Shown in pieces: positions 55,004-63,420 of a DNA stretch of 64,000 bases. Position 1 is the stretch's first letter; the number at the start of each line of letters is the position of its first letter. Under the pieces are notes generated by a model that worked only from the letters and a program-made list of their open reading frames with translations, did no database searches and had not been told where the DNA came from. The position numbers were made by a program, and so were the translations under genes. The DNA is from Muribaculum sp. An289 (GTDB lineage Bacteria > Bacteroidota > Bacteroidia > Bacteroidales > UBA932), in contig NZ_NFIV01000003.1 in the NCBI RefSeq assembly GCF_002159555.1, forward strand, positions 186,001 through 250,000, read 5' to 3'.

Positions 55004-55420
55004 TTGAGACAGTGGCTTAAGATATTGATTATTATTTTGTCGCTTCTGGCAGGACTTGTAATATATGTGTTGTTCAGGGAGCCTATATATGCTTTGTCGT
55101 GGATTGATTCCGGATTTTTGGAGGCGATTTCGCTTGATGTAAGGTATGACGGAAATTATTTAATGTATTTCATAATGTTCTGTTTGCCTGATATGTTGTG
55201 GTATTTTGCTCTTTTGTTATCGCAGACTTTATTCATATCAAATGGCCGAAGAACATCAAAAGTCATATTCTGTATCGCGGCAAGTATCCCTTTTATACTG
55301 GAATTTTTACAATATATGAAAATTATTCCGGGAACGTTCGACATCATGGATGTCTGTGTATATGTTTTTACCTTAATTGTATTTGTGTTATGTTGGAGAA
55401 AAAGAATATTATTCAGTTAG
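55004..55420 (+). CDS. VanZ-like small membrane protein
   Basis: The 138-residue protein has four hydrophobic segments (about 5-24, 50-72, 86-106, 116-133). The sequence 'PGTFDIMDVCVYV' before the last segment matches the conserved turn of VanZ-like proteins. Only a TTG start gives a complete protein at this place; it lies six bases after the previous gene's stop. The coding region is AT-rich (sample 55261-55320, 32 percent GC), and the 3' end overlaps the next gene by 31 bases. Function unknown. Confidence 0.5.
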   Translation: MRQWLKILIIILSLLAGLVIYVLFREPIYALSWIDSGFLEAISLDVRYDGNYLMYFIMFCLPDMLWYFALLLSQTLFISNGRRTSKVIFCIAASIPFILEFLQYMKIIPGTFDIMDVCVYVFTLIVFVLCWRKRILFS

Positions 55421-55746
55421 CAGTTGTTATTTCTTTTGTTCTGTTTGCCTTATCGAGCGGTTCTTCCAGGCAGACTACGTCATCGCACGGTGGCGGAGGG
55501 TCTTATTATAATGACGTAATGGGAGCCATTCGTGATTTTGCATTCGGATATCAGATAGGTGCGAGAACTGCGGCACTTGAAAAATCTTCCGGAAGGTATA
55601 TCGGAAATGCTGAAAGCAAGTCTGAAGCTGAGCAATTGACTCAAAGTAAAGGATATAACTATTATATCTGGGATATTGACACGAAAAGGGTGTATGCTTT
55701 TAGTTCCGAATCTGAATTCAGAGAGACTTATAACAGCTTATTATAA
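55390..55746 (+). CDS. Small exported protein of unknown function
   Basis: The 118-residue protein has one N-terminal hydrophobic segment ('IIQLAVVISFVLFALSSG') and then a Gly/Ser-rich linker 'HGGGGSYYND'. The rest ('DVMGAIRDFAFGYQIGARTAAL', 'YYIWDIDTKRVYAFSSESEF') is soluble with no recognised family. The frame is open upstream to 55198, but the ATG at 55390 is chosen because it directly precedes the hydrophobic start; that makes a 31-base overlap with the VanZ-like gene. Confidence 0.5.
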   Translation: MLEKKNIIQLAVVISFVLFALSSGSSRQTTSSHGGGGSYYNDVMGAIRDFAFGYQIGARTAALEKSSGRYIGNAESKSEAEQLTQSKGYNYYIWDIDTKRVYAFSSESEFRETYNSLL

Positions 55747-55777
55747 AACTTGTTATTAATCTTTAAATTTTATTGTT

Positions 55778-56110
55778 ATGAAACGTTTTACGACTTTTTT
55801 CGTTTTGATGGCCGTTTTATGTCTGTCGGCTGTCATCAGTGCATCAACGACTATCAGTGCCAATTCCGAAACATCAGAGTCGGTTTTGTTTTCGGAACGT
55901 ACTTATGATGTTTCTGTAGTGAAAATAAAGCGCATGAGTAATGGTATGCTTGTTAAAAATAGTCTCAGAGAGAAAGGAAAATATAATCCTGACGAGAATA
56001 CACTTACTGTCGAAGGCGGCACTTACAGGGTAGAAAAAAATCATTATGAAGATAAAACCAGAGGAGGTTACAAATATGTAGCTGGCGATATTTATTTCTT
56101 CAATTTTTAA
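55778..56110 (+). CDS. Small exported protein of unknown function
   Basis: The 110-residue protein has a signal peptide ('MKRFTTFFVLMAVLCLSAVISAS') followed by a short basic beta-rich body containing 'YDVSVVKIKRMSNGMLVKNS' and 'YVAGDIYFFNF'. No family was recognised. It ends the five-gene small-protein operon, and two adjacent hairpins follow. Confidence 0.5.
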   Translation: MKRFTTFFVLMAVLCLSAVISASTTISANSETSESVLFSERTYDVSVVKIKRMSNGMLVKNSLREKGKYNPDENTLTVEGGTYRVEKNHYEDKTRGGYKYVAGDIYFFNF

Positions 56111-56147
56111 GTGCGTTTATAGTATCGTATAGTACCGCTTAATTTGT

Positions 56148-56226
56148 ACTTCCTCCGTAGGTCTGCTGAGATAAACCTGCGGTGGAAGTCGTGGCCGACA
56201 GCAGTTTTTTTCCTGTTGCCGGCCAC
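56148..56226 (+). terminator. Two adjacent hairpins, possible terminator of the small-protein operon
   Basis: First hairpin: 15-bp arms 56148-56162 and 56175-56189 with one mismatch and one G-U pair. Second hairpin: GTGGCCG (56191-56197) with CGGCCAC (56220-56226), further pairing CAGCAG/CTGTTG around a T-rich loop. There is no strong T-run after the second stem, so termination is a guess. Confidence 0.4.
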
Positions 56227-56439
56227 AAATTTTAGTCACTTGGACATTTGGAGGTGATGAAAAGGCAAAAGTCAAGTGCGGAGCGAGCCTCTCCAACGAG
56301 CTCGGCGCAGTGCTTGAGCTTTAGCTGCTGCAAACCAACAAGGTCGAATGTTCCGGAGGCGGTATCGATGTCAATAATGTCTTTTCAGTTCGGGGGGGGA
56401 GTGTACCAAATTCGCGGCATGCTTGTTCCTCTTCCGGTT

Positions 56440-56657
56440 AAGTGAATGTAGTGGAAGTTCGGGTGTAGACGATTTTGTAATATGTTGAATATCAATATGT
56501 TGAAAATTTATGTGCACATTTCGGCCGTTTAAAACTTTCGAAATGTGCACTCGTTTTACTAATCAATTGATTATCAGTGTATTCAAAAATTGCCATGCGC
56601 CGACTGTTCCAAAATTACATGGAAAGCTTTCCCCGAAAGTGCGGATGAGGAATAGCG
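56440..56657 (+). repeat. Right copy of the approximately 220-bp imperfect direct repeat
   Basis: Matches 46308-46536. It contains the same perfect 11-bp arms TGCACATTTCG/CGAAATGTGCA (56513-56549), but its 15-base loop is the reverse complement of the left-copy loop at 14 of 15 positions, while the sequence outside the arms keeps the same orientation. Confidence 0.88.
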
Positions 56658-56710
56658 ATAGGAGCAATATTCCAGGAGGGTGGCATGTGTGGCCATTGTA
56701 TTGGAATGTA

Positions 56711-56910
56711 GCCCGGGAAAGTGCCGCAAATTCGTGGAAATTTGGTTCACTTTCCTGGCGCGTTAAACAGACAGGATAGCCTGTGCGGCCATTGTACTGG
56801 AATATAGCCGGGGAAAGTGCCTTAGATTCGCGGCAAAATGGTTCACTTTCCCGATGTGACTTTCCCGGCGTATAAACCGATACAGGGGCATGAATTCCCG
56901 GCACTTTCCA
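56711..56910. repeat. Array of palindromic GGGAAAGTG / CACTTTCC units (right, inverted)
   Basis: Two nearly complete units (from 56715 and 56811) and at least two partial arms, lying in reverse orientation to the left array: here CACTTTCC follows GGTT, the reverse complement of GGGAAAGTGAACC. Confidence 0.8.
56757..56819 (-). repeat. Right copy of the 63-bp perfect inverted repeat
   Basis: Exact reverse complement of 46049-46111. The two copies bound a 10.6-kb segment that homologous recombination could invert. Confidence 0.92.
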
Positions 56911-56976
56911 ATTTTCTGCCGGAAAAAATAGAAAATTGAAATTATCCAAACAAATCAATTTCTTCGTTGTGGCGGC

Positions 56977-57540
56977 CTATTGTCCTATCACGGCTTTCCG
57001 GTATCTGTATCCTTTGCGTTTCAGTTCGATGGCGGCGCCGATTCTGAACAGGGCCCTTGCGGAGCGGGCGAATGCATGGAAGGCCAGTACGCTCTGGGCC
57101 TCAATGTTTTCATGACGTATCCTGTCTATGGCCGACTGGGCGCAGCACAGCAGGGTCTTTGATATTACTTCGGCATCGGCGGAACCGCGCTCAAGGCCGA
57201 GTATGTTTTCCATGATGTGCTCGTCCATATCATCGAAGCCTCTCGGTCCGAGAAGGCTGCTGTATTCTTCGTTATGGTGTTTTCCCCAGTCTTCATCCCA
57301 CCATTTGGCCGTTGCGAGTCCTATGTAGCCGGCCCATCCTATCGCGGCTTCCGGAAATTCCCTGATATTGGGGACAGCATCCGCCATGTATTCCGGTGCG
57401 AATTCCTTCCATTTGGCATTTATGTCTTCCGATTCGAGCAGCATGCCGTCAAGCATCCCGAAAGAAGTGCAGAGGCGGAGCAGTCCATCGGTGAGCCGTG
57501 CCTCGAAATCATCCAAATATCCGAGTTCTTTTTCTTCCAT
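56977..57540 (-). CDS. Hypothetical protein, all-alpha
   Basis: The 187-residue protein has no signal peptide or membrane segment. It is rich in helices with Trp and aromatic clusters ('AAIGWAGYIGLATAKWWDEDWGKHH') and a C-terminal 'AFHAFARSARALFRIGAAIELKRKGYRYRKA'. No family was recognised. It may be soluble and cytoplasmic. It is separated from the ABC operon by 157 bases, which contain a perfect AAATTTTCT/AGAAAATTT inverted repeat (57571-57591). Confidence 0.55.
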   Translation of the reverse strand: MEEKELGYLDDFEARLTDGLLRLCTSFGMLDGMLLESEDINAKWKEFAPEYMADAVPNIREFPEAAIGWAGYIGLATAKWWDEDWGKHHNEEYSSLLGPRGFDDMDEHIMENILGLERGSADAEVISKTLLCCAQSAIDRIRHENIEAQSVLAFHAFARSARALFRIGAAIELKRKGYRYRKAVIGQ

Positions 57541-57697
57541 GATTCTTCTTGGTTTTTAAGAAACTGTCTCAAATTTTCTGAGAGAAAATTTTAAACAACT
57601 TCTAAATTGCCGCGAATATAATAATTTATGACGGTTCTGAAAACTGTCCGACGGGGAAACAGGGCTGTCTGTCGTACAGGATTTGTGCCCGATGATT

Positions 57698-58846
57698 TTA
57701 TTTTCTTATCCTTGGTTTTACATATTTGTCTTTGGAAGAAGTGAATTGTATTCCCGGGACTCTTTCCGCCCAGGATGGTTCTGATGGATATTCCATAAAC
57801 GAAATGAGGCTGAAATCATTGGCGTTTATGGCATAATACCGTGTCGAAGTTTCTGAATTAATCCTGACAGTCCAGTCTATGAGGTTGCCTATGATATAAA
57901 TGCTCTCTTCTGTCGGGTCGAATGTGCAGCCGGCCGTATCGGAAGTACGGCAGGTTTTGTCAATGCCGCTTTCAGGTATGTACCCTATCCTGACCGTAAC
58001 ATAGCCGGGCATGCATACAGCGTACATCCTGTCATATGTGTCGGTAAAAAAAGCTATTGTACGCCTGTCTCCGAATTCGGTTATGAAAGCATGTTCAGGA
58101 ACGACTCCTGACGGTAAATCTATAAGTCTGATATATGGCCTGCCCTTAACCATTTTTAAATGAAATAACTTGTCGGCAGCATCAATAATTATGTATCCCT
58201 CATCGTATTCTTTGCGCGTGCCGGGATTTCCCGACAAGCATTTTGGCGGAAAGGAAAAACCGGCTTCCGCCATGGCGGAAGTAAACATTTCACTCTTTTC
58301 CCTGAGTACATCATTCTTTTTCATGTCTATGAATTCTATTCCTCCGTTATCCTGTGCCATGCCGTCTGTCCATGCTTTCCCGCCGATTGTGCCGTTTCCG
58401 GAAATGAAGCGGAACGCATCGTCCGGCATTTCCAGATCGACCCGTCCGGAACAGCTTTCCATAAGAAAATATATTCCTGTTTTCTTACAGTTGATATCGG
58501 AAGGGTGGGAGTTGAAGAAAAAATTGTGTTCCAGCACTTCGTGTATGTTTACTGCCCGTCCGGAGACACTGTCGGGAAAACGGCCTTCTGAGTTTAGTTG
58601 CCGTGCATAGAACAACGGCAGTATCGAATCGAACCCTTTTTCCGTATAACGGTGACCTGCCCTGTCGATGAACTCCAGTTCATCCCCTTCTGTGCGTATC
58701 ATTGCAAAATCTTCTATCACAGTGCTGTAGAGTGTAAAAGGGACATGAGAGGGAACTGCCGCGAAATATCTTATGAGCCAGGGAATCTGCCATGCCGCCA
58801 ACATGGCAACCAGCAGCCAAAGGAATATTTTACCGAAAATTTTCAT
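57698..58846 (-). CDS. DUF4857-like protein of the ABC operon
   Basis: The 382-residue protein has one N-terminal hydrophobic anchor (residues about 4-25, 'IFLWLLVAMLAAWQIPWL') and a large extracytoplasmic part with beta-propeller-like repeats of 40-50 residues. Its order (ATPase, permease, then this protein) matches Bacteroides operons carrying DUF4857 proteins; the assignment to that family is from memory of the layout and sequence style. ATG 58846 gives the anchor without the extra 'MIFIST'. Its role may be a lipid- or peptide-handling partner of the transporter (inference). Confidence 0.6.
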   Translation of the reverse strand: MKIFGKIFLWLLVAMLAAWQIPWLIRYFAAVPSHVPFTLYSTVIEDFAMIRTEGDELEFIDRAGHRYTEKGFDSILPLFYARQLNSEGRFPDSVSGRAVNIHEVLEHNFFFNSHPSDINCKKTGIYFLMESCSGRVDLEMPDDAFRFISGNGTIGGKAWTDGMAQDNGGIEFIDMKKNDVLREKSEMFTSAMAEAGFSFPPKCLSGNPGTRKEYDEGYIIIDAADKLFHLKMVKGRPYIRLIDLPSGVVPEHAFITEFGDRRTIAFFTDTYDRMYAVCMPGYVTVRIGYIPESGIDKTCRTSDTAGCTFDPTEESIYIIGNLIDWTVRINSETSTRYYAINANDFSLISFMEYPSEPSWAERVPGIQFTSSKDKYVKPRIRK

Positions 58847-58873
58847 TGTGCTTATAAAAATCATTAATTATAA

Positions 58874-59545
58874 TCAATCCTGAACGCCTGCCTTGAACCG
58901 TAAGACAGAAAGCCATATAAGGGATGCCGAGAATATTACGGCAGCGCTCAGCCACGGTAAGAAAACGTTGTATGCTTCCGGTCCCGGAGCAAGGAAAAAG
59001 ATTCTGAGTGCGAGCGCCGAGATAGCTATGTAGGCTATCCGCATTTTCCATGATGGCTCGATTATAATCCAAGAAGTGAAAATATATGCGCTGTATCCTC
59101 CGAGAATCCATGGCAGCATGCTTAGGAATATTCTTGATACCATTTCGTGGGGAAAGAGCCTTCCAAGCGGGAGTATGCCGATGAGAGACATGACCGTGAA
59201 ACATATTGTAAGGCAGCAAAGCCCGTATGCAATCATTACCGCCGTCGTTTTTAATATGCTGCAAGGAAGATGCAATGTGAGTTTCAGACATTTTTTCTGC
59301 ATTTCAGGAACAAATTGTACTATGGCAAGGGCGAATCCGGCTGCCAAAGGAACATATCTGAGTATGTCCACGAATATTGCATCTCTTGTAACCATTACTT
59401 CCCAGATATGTCCGGCACCACGGAGCTCCACTGCACGAAAAGCCCCGCTTGCAGCGTATGCGGCAAAACCGATCATTACCGTAAGGCAAACGAGCAGATA
59501 CCATCTTGTCTTTATCCACTCCTTGAATATCAATGCTTTTGTCAT
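58874..59545 (-). CDS. ABC-2-type transporter permease
   Basis: The 223-residue protein has six hydrophobic segments (about 15-33, 62-82, 98-122, 133-157, 164-184, 195-215) and a short charged N-terminus 'MTKALIFKEWIKTRWY', typical of ABC-2 permeases. It lies 29 bases downstream of the ATPase gene and 27 bases upstream of the DUF4857-like gene. No substrate can be inferred. Confidence 0.7.
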   Translation of the reverse strand: MTKALIFKEWIKTRWYLLVCLTVMIGFAAYAASGAFRAVELRGAGHIWEVMVTRDAIFVDILRYVPLAAGFALAIVQFVPEMQKKCLKLTLHLPCSILKTTAVMIAYGLCCLTICFTVMSLIGILPLGRLFPHEMVSRIFLSMLPWILGGYSAYIFTSWIIIEPSWKMRIAYIAISALALRIFFLAPGPEAYNVFLPWLSAAVIFSASLIWLSVLRFKAGVQD

Positions 59546-59574
59546 ATCTTGTCTTTCTTTCGACTTATTAATTA

Positions 59575-60456
59575 TCAGTATTTTCCTGTCATGGAAATGA
59601 AGGCGTCTTCCAGAGTGGCCTTTTTGTCGGATAGTTGTCCGAAACGGATATTGTTTCCGGCAAGAAGTGCCGCAACCTCGTTTTTACGTAAAAATGAGCC
59701 GAATTCAAGCCTTCCTTTTATTGAATACGGATGATAGATTCCCGGAATGTCCGATTCCGGCACTCTGTCCGTCTCGCAGGAGTAGAGCCGGAAGTTGTCG
59801 AGTATCTCTTTTGTCGGGCACTGTATGAGTATTTTTCCGTAATCCATTATGATACAGTCATCCACAAGTCTTTCCATGTCCTGTATTATATGGGATGTAA
59901 GGAAGACCGTCTTACCTTCTGCTTTGGCATATTCACGCAGATAGTCGACGAAAAGCCTTCTGTATCCGGGGTCGAGCCCGAGGGAAAAATCATCAAGCAC
60001 TAAAAGATCCGGGTTTTGCGCGAGTATGAGTCCAAGTGCGACCTGTGATCGCTGTCCGCAGGACATGCGCGAAATCCTCTGCCCCGGAGCTACTTTCAGT
60101 TTTCCTATCAATTCATAATAAGCCTCTTTTTTCCATTTTGGATAAAAGGCAGAGTAAAATCTTTCTATTTCCTTGATTGTCATGAATTCATACTGTACGT
60201 GCCCTTCTATGAGAAGGCCTATTCTCGCCTTTGTGCCAGGCCTCATTTTCCTGATGTCTTCTCCGAATATCATACATTTTCCATCGCGCGGCTCCAGATA
60301 TCCGCTCAATATGTTTATGGTAGTGGTTTTCCCGGTCCCGTTTTTGCCGAGCAGTCCGAGAATGTGTCCTTTAGGTACGTCAAAAGAAAGATTTTCATAA
60401 ATCATCCTTTTCCCATAATAATGTGACAGATTCCTGCATTCGATGATATTTTCCAT
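59575..60456 (-). CDS. ABC transporter ATP-binding protein
   Basis: The 293-residue ATPase has Walker A 'GKNGTGKTT' (37-45), a signature 'MSCGQR' (131-136) and Walker B 'LLVLDD' (151-156), with H-loop His189. Two departures from the usual sequence: the signature differs from LSGGQ, and the residue after the Walker B Asp is Asp rather than the catalytic Glu. The C-terminal about 70 residues are an extra domain common in ABC-2 exporters. ATG 60456 gives 'MENIIECRNLSHYYGK'. First gene of the operon. Confidence 0.85.
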   Translation of the reverse strand: MENIIECRNLSHYYGKRMIYENLSFDVPKGHILGLLGKNGTGKTTTINILSGYLEPRDGKCMIFGEDIRKMRPGTKARIGLLIEGHVQYEFMTIKEIERFYSAFYPKWKKEAYYELIGKLKVAPGQRISRMSCGQRSQVALGLILAQNPDLLVLDDFSLGLDPGYRRLFVDYLREYAKAEGKTVFLTSHIIQDMERLVDDCIIMDYGKILIQCPTKEILDNFRLYSCETDRVPESDIPGIYHPYSIKGRLEFGSFLRKNEVAALLAGNNIRFGQLSDKKATLEDAFISMTGKY

Positions 60457-60474
60457 ATTAATTAATTTACAATG

Positions 60475-60482
60475 CAAAATTA
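60475..60482 (-). promoter_or_regulatory. Probable -7 box of the ABC operon promoter
   Basis: TAATTTTG on the minus strand, 18 bases before the ATPase ATG; TCTG 19 bases upstream is a one-mismatch -33 element. Confidence 0.5.
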
Positions 60483-60552
60483 CTGTATGCCCGAAACTCG
60501 CAGATTAGTTATTTATGATGCTTTTTTCCCATATTTTAATCATATTTGAGGA

Positions 60553-60583
60553 TTGTCGCCGCACACGGGCCGCTATAATTTTG
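60553..60583 (+). promoter_or_regulatory. TonB-dependent receptor promoter
   Basis: TTG (60553-60555), 20 bases, TAATTTTG (60576-60583), nine bases before the ATG chosen for the receptor. The predicted leader is therefore only a few bases. Confidence 0.55.
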
Positions 60584-60591
60584 CAGCCGTT

Positions 60592-63399
60592 ATGAGATTT
60601 GCGGCAATACATATCCTGGAGAAGTTTCTGCTTGTGTGCTGTGTCCTTTGCATGGACATGCAGCTGTCCCGTGCGGATGTCGATGACAGACACGTGTTTT
60701 CAATATCGGTCGTCGATAAGGTTACTGGTGAGCCTTTGGTCTATCCGAATTGTTTTCTCCGCTCTGAAGAAGGCGGGCGCAAGTTGGTGGCCGGAGGAGA
60801 TATGCACGGAGTCTGCCGGTTCTACAATCTTCCGGACGGAGTCTATGGAATCACGGTCCTTTATATGGGAGAAATGTTCGATTGCGGTAAAATGACGGTA
60901 AAATCCGGGCTTTCGGCCTTTACGGTGAAAATAAATATCAAACCTATGCTGATAGACGAGGCTGTGGTCATTGCTACGGAGCCGAGAGGAAGTGTCACCA
61001 AATCCGTCATAGGAGTCGATGCCATGAAACATCTCCAGCCTTCGAGCATAGCCGATGTCCTTGAGTTGATTCCAGGCGGGCGGGCTACGGACCCGGCCTT
61101 TTCGTCTGCCCAGATAGTTTCTCTGAGGGAAGCTTCTGTTCCCGGAAGCAATTATACCACAAGTTCTCTCGGAACACAGTTCACCATGGATGGCATACCT
61201 TTAAGTACAAATGCCAATCTTCAGTCCACACCTGCATACAGCAGTTACGGCGGTTCGTTCGTAAATCAGGGAGTTGACATGCGTTCGATATCTGCCGACG
61301 ATATTGAATCCGTCGAGGTGGTGCGTGGCATAGCCTCGGCTGAATACGGCGACCTTACCAGCGGAATGGTGAACATAAAGCGCAGGCGGGGAGGTCGTGA
61401 CCTGACTGCCCGTTTCAAATCCGATATGAAAAGCAAACTTTTTTATGTAGGAAAAGGTTTCGAGACATCCGGAACGAAAGATCCTGTAAAAATCAATATC
61501 GGTGCAGGCTATTTGGACGCCAAGGCCGATCCCCGCAATACAAGGCAGAACTACAGACGGCTGTCGGCTTCGTTCAGGGTGAACAGAAGTTGGACAGGGA
61601 ATGATGATTTCGTATTTTCTGCCGGCGGTTCTTTCGATTATTCCGGTTCTTTCGACAATGCCAAATCGGACCTGAATCTGGACTTCGGAACGCACGGTCC
61701 GGTAGAACGCTATAAATCACAGTACAACAGGTTCGCCCTTTCCGGAGATTTCAGGCTGTCTTCCCGCAGGAACGGATTTTTCAGACGTTTCGATTTAAAG
61801 GCGGCCGTATCTGCCGACATGGATGTGATTGACAGGTGGAAATATGTGGCCCTCGGGAGCGAAGTGCCGCTTTCGACGGCAAGGGAGGAGGGAGAATACA
61901 ATGTCGAAGCCCTTCCGGCAAAATATGAGGCCTCTATGAAAATAGAAGGTATTCCGTTCAATGCTTTTCTTAAAAGTACGGCGCATTTCAGGTTCGGCGG
62001 CCCGAAATTCGGCAATAATCTGCTTGCCGGTGCGGAATGGAGCATGGACAAGAACTATGGGCGGGGCCTGATTTTCGATGTTACAAGGCCGTTTTCCCCG
62101 GACATGAACGTGAGGCCCCGCGCTTTCAATTCCATTCCGGCCATGCATCAGTTTTCGTTATATGCTGAAGACAATATGAACATTGTGCTTGGAGGCGGTT
62201 TCAGGCTGGACGCCATGTTGGGGCTAAGGGCATCGATGTTGTTGAATTTGTCCGGTGCATACGACCTCAGCCGCAAGGTCTTTGCGGATCCGAGGGTGAA
62301 TGCGACTTTGTATTTTCCGTCCTTCGACTTGGACGGGGGCCCTTTTGAAGTGTCATTGTCGGGAGGTTTCGGCATGCATACCAAATTCCCGACATTGGAC
62401 TATCTGTATCCCGAGTATATTTACTACGATATTCCTCAAATGAACTTCTGGCCGGCTGATCCTGAAAAACGTCTTATCAACCTGAAAGTGTTCAAAATAG
62501 ATCCTGTCAATCACGCCCTTGATGCAGCAACCAATCTGAAATGGGAAATAAGAGGGGATTTCTCATGGAAAGACAACAGCCTGTCTGTTACCTATTTCCG
62601 TGAGGATATGACTTCCGGTTTCAGATATCAGGGCCGCCTTGTCACTTTCGTTACCAAGGACTATGACGAGCAGTCGGTCGATCCGTCACAGCTTACCGGA
62701 CCTCCGGACCTTTCGAACGTGCCATACGTGCTCGATACACTGCTTACTACATACAGTGTCCCGGACAATGGAAGCCGGACATTGAAAGAAGGGGTGGAGT
62801 TCAGTTTCGTTTCTGCAAGGATACGTCCAATCAAGACCCGTATCATCGTGACAGGGGCGTGGTTCAGGACTGTCTACCGCAACAGCCTTCCTGATTTTTA
62901 CCGCCCGCTTTCCAATGTCGGAGGAAAAACCTATCCGTATATAGGATATTATGCCGAAACGGACGGATACCTAAGGGAAATGTTCAATACCAATTTTACT
63001 TTCGATACGCAGATCCCCCGTCTCGGACTGATTTTCACTACCTCCTTCCAGTGCCTTTGGTTTACCGGAAGCCAGACACTTTACGTAAATCCGTATCCGG
63101 AGTATTATATAGACAATTCGGGAACCTGGCACGAGTTTACGGACGAGTCGGCGGAAAACGATTTGCTCGCTCAATTGATTCAGGACAGCGACCCTTCGGT
63201 ATTCAGATACAATACGGTCCCTTTCAGTATGAATGTCAACTTGAAAGTTACCAAAACCCTTTTCCGCGACAAATTGTCCTTGTCCGTTTTTGTCAATAAG
63301 ATTCTGGATGTGACCCCTGCGTACCGGACTTCGGCCGGAGTGCTTGTGCGCCGCAGTGTCCAGCCGTATTTCGGAATGGAACTTAATTTTAAAATATGA
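60592..63399 (+). CDS. TonB-dependent outer membrane receptor
   Basis: The 935-residue protein imports a ligand across the outer membrane. A signal peptide (about residues 1-28) precedes a carboxypeptidase-regulatory-like domain ('SVVDKVTGEPLVYPNCFL', to about 110). A plug domain follows ('DEAVVIATEPRG', 'QFTMDGIPLS', 'DIESVEVVRGIASAEYGDLTSGMVNI', about 115-270), then a long beta-barrel ending with the aromatic 'YFGMELNFKI'. No SusD partner follows, which makes a glycan utilisation system less likely; siderophore, haem or peptide transport are possible. ATG 60592 is used. Confidence 0.88.
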   Translation: MRFAAIHILEKFLLVCCVLCMDMQLSRADVDDRHVFSISVVDKVTGEPLVYPNCFLRSEEGGRKLVAGGDMHGVCRFYNLPDGVYGITVLYMGEMFDCGKMTVKSGLSAFTVKINIKPMLIDEAVVIATEPRGSVTKSVIGVDAMKHLQPSSIADVLELIPGGRATDPAFSSAQIVSLREASVPGSNYTTSSLGTQFTMDGIPLSTNANLQSTPAYSSYGGSFVNQGVDMRSISADDIESVEVVRGIASAEYGDLTSGMVNIKRRRGGRDLTARFKSDMKSKLFYVGKGFETSGTKDPVKINIGAGYLDAKADPRNTRQNYRRLSASFRVNRSWTGNDDFVFSAGGSFDYSGSFDNAKSDLNLDFGTHGPVERYKSQYNRFALSGDFRLSSRRNGFFRRFDLKAAVSADMDVIDRWKYVALGSEVPLSTAREEGEYNVEALPAKYEASMKIEGIPFNAFLKSTAHFRFGGPKFGNNLLAGAEWSMDKNYGRGLIFDVTRPFSPDMNVRPRAFNSIPAMHQFSLYAEDNMNIVLGGGFRLDAMLGLRASMLLNLSGAYDLSRKVFADPRVNATLYFPSFDLDGGPFEVSLSGGFGMHTKFPTLDYLYPEYIYYDIPQMNFWPADPEKRLINLKVFKIDPVNHALDAATNLKWEIRGDFSWKDNSLSVTYFREDMTSGFRYQGRLVTFVTKDYDEQSVDPSQLTGPPDLSNVPYVLDTLLTTYSVPDNGSRTLKEGVEFSFVSARIRPIKTRIIVTGAWFRTVYRNSLPDFYRPLSNVGGKTYPYIGYYAETDGYLREMFNTNFTFDTQIPRLGLIFTTSFQCLWFTGSQTLYVNPYPEYYIDNSGTWHEFTDESAENDLLAQLIQDSDPSVFRYNTVPFSMNVNLKVTKTLFRDKLSLSVFVNKILDVTPAYRTSAGVLVRRSVQPYFGMELNFKI

Positions 63400-63420
63400 C
63401 ACGTTAAAATATGCCACGCC

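Larger units (their letters stand above)
56111..56976. other. 866-base intergenic region between the small-protein operon and the minus-strand hypothetical gene
   Basis: No supported gene. It holds two hairpins (56148-56226), the right copies of the direct repeat (56440-56657) and of the 63-bp inverted repeat (56757-56819), and the right palindromic array (56711-56910). The stretch 56227-56439 shows no feature. Short frames here translate repeats only. Confidence 0.6.

Noticed and set aside
56248-56445. 65-codon open frame after the small-protein operon
   Set aside because: No signal peptide, domain or codon bias; it is Ser/Cys-rich and ends in the direct-repeat region.
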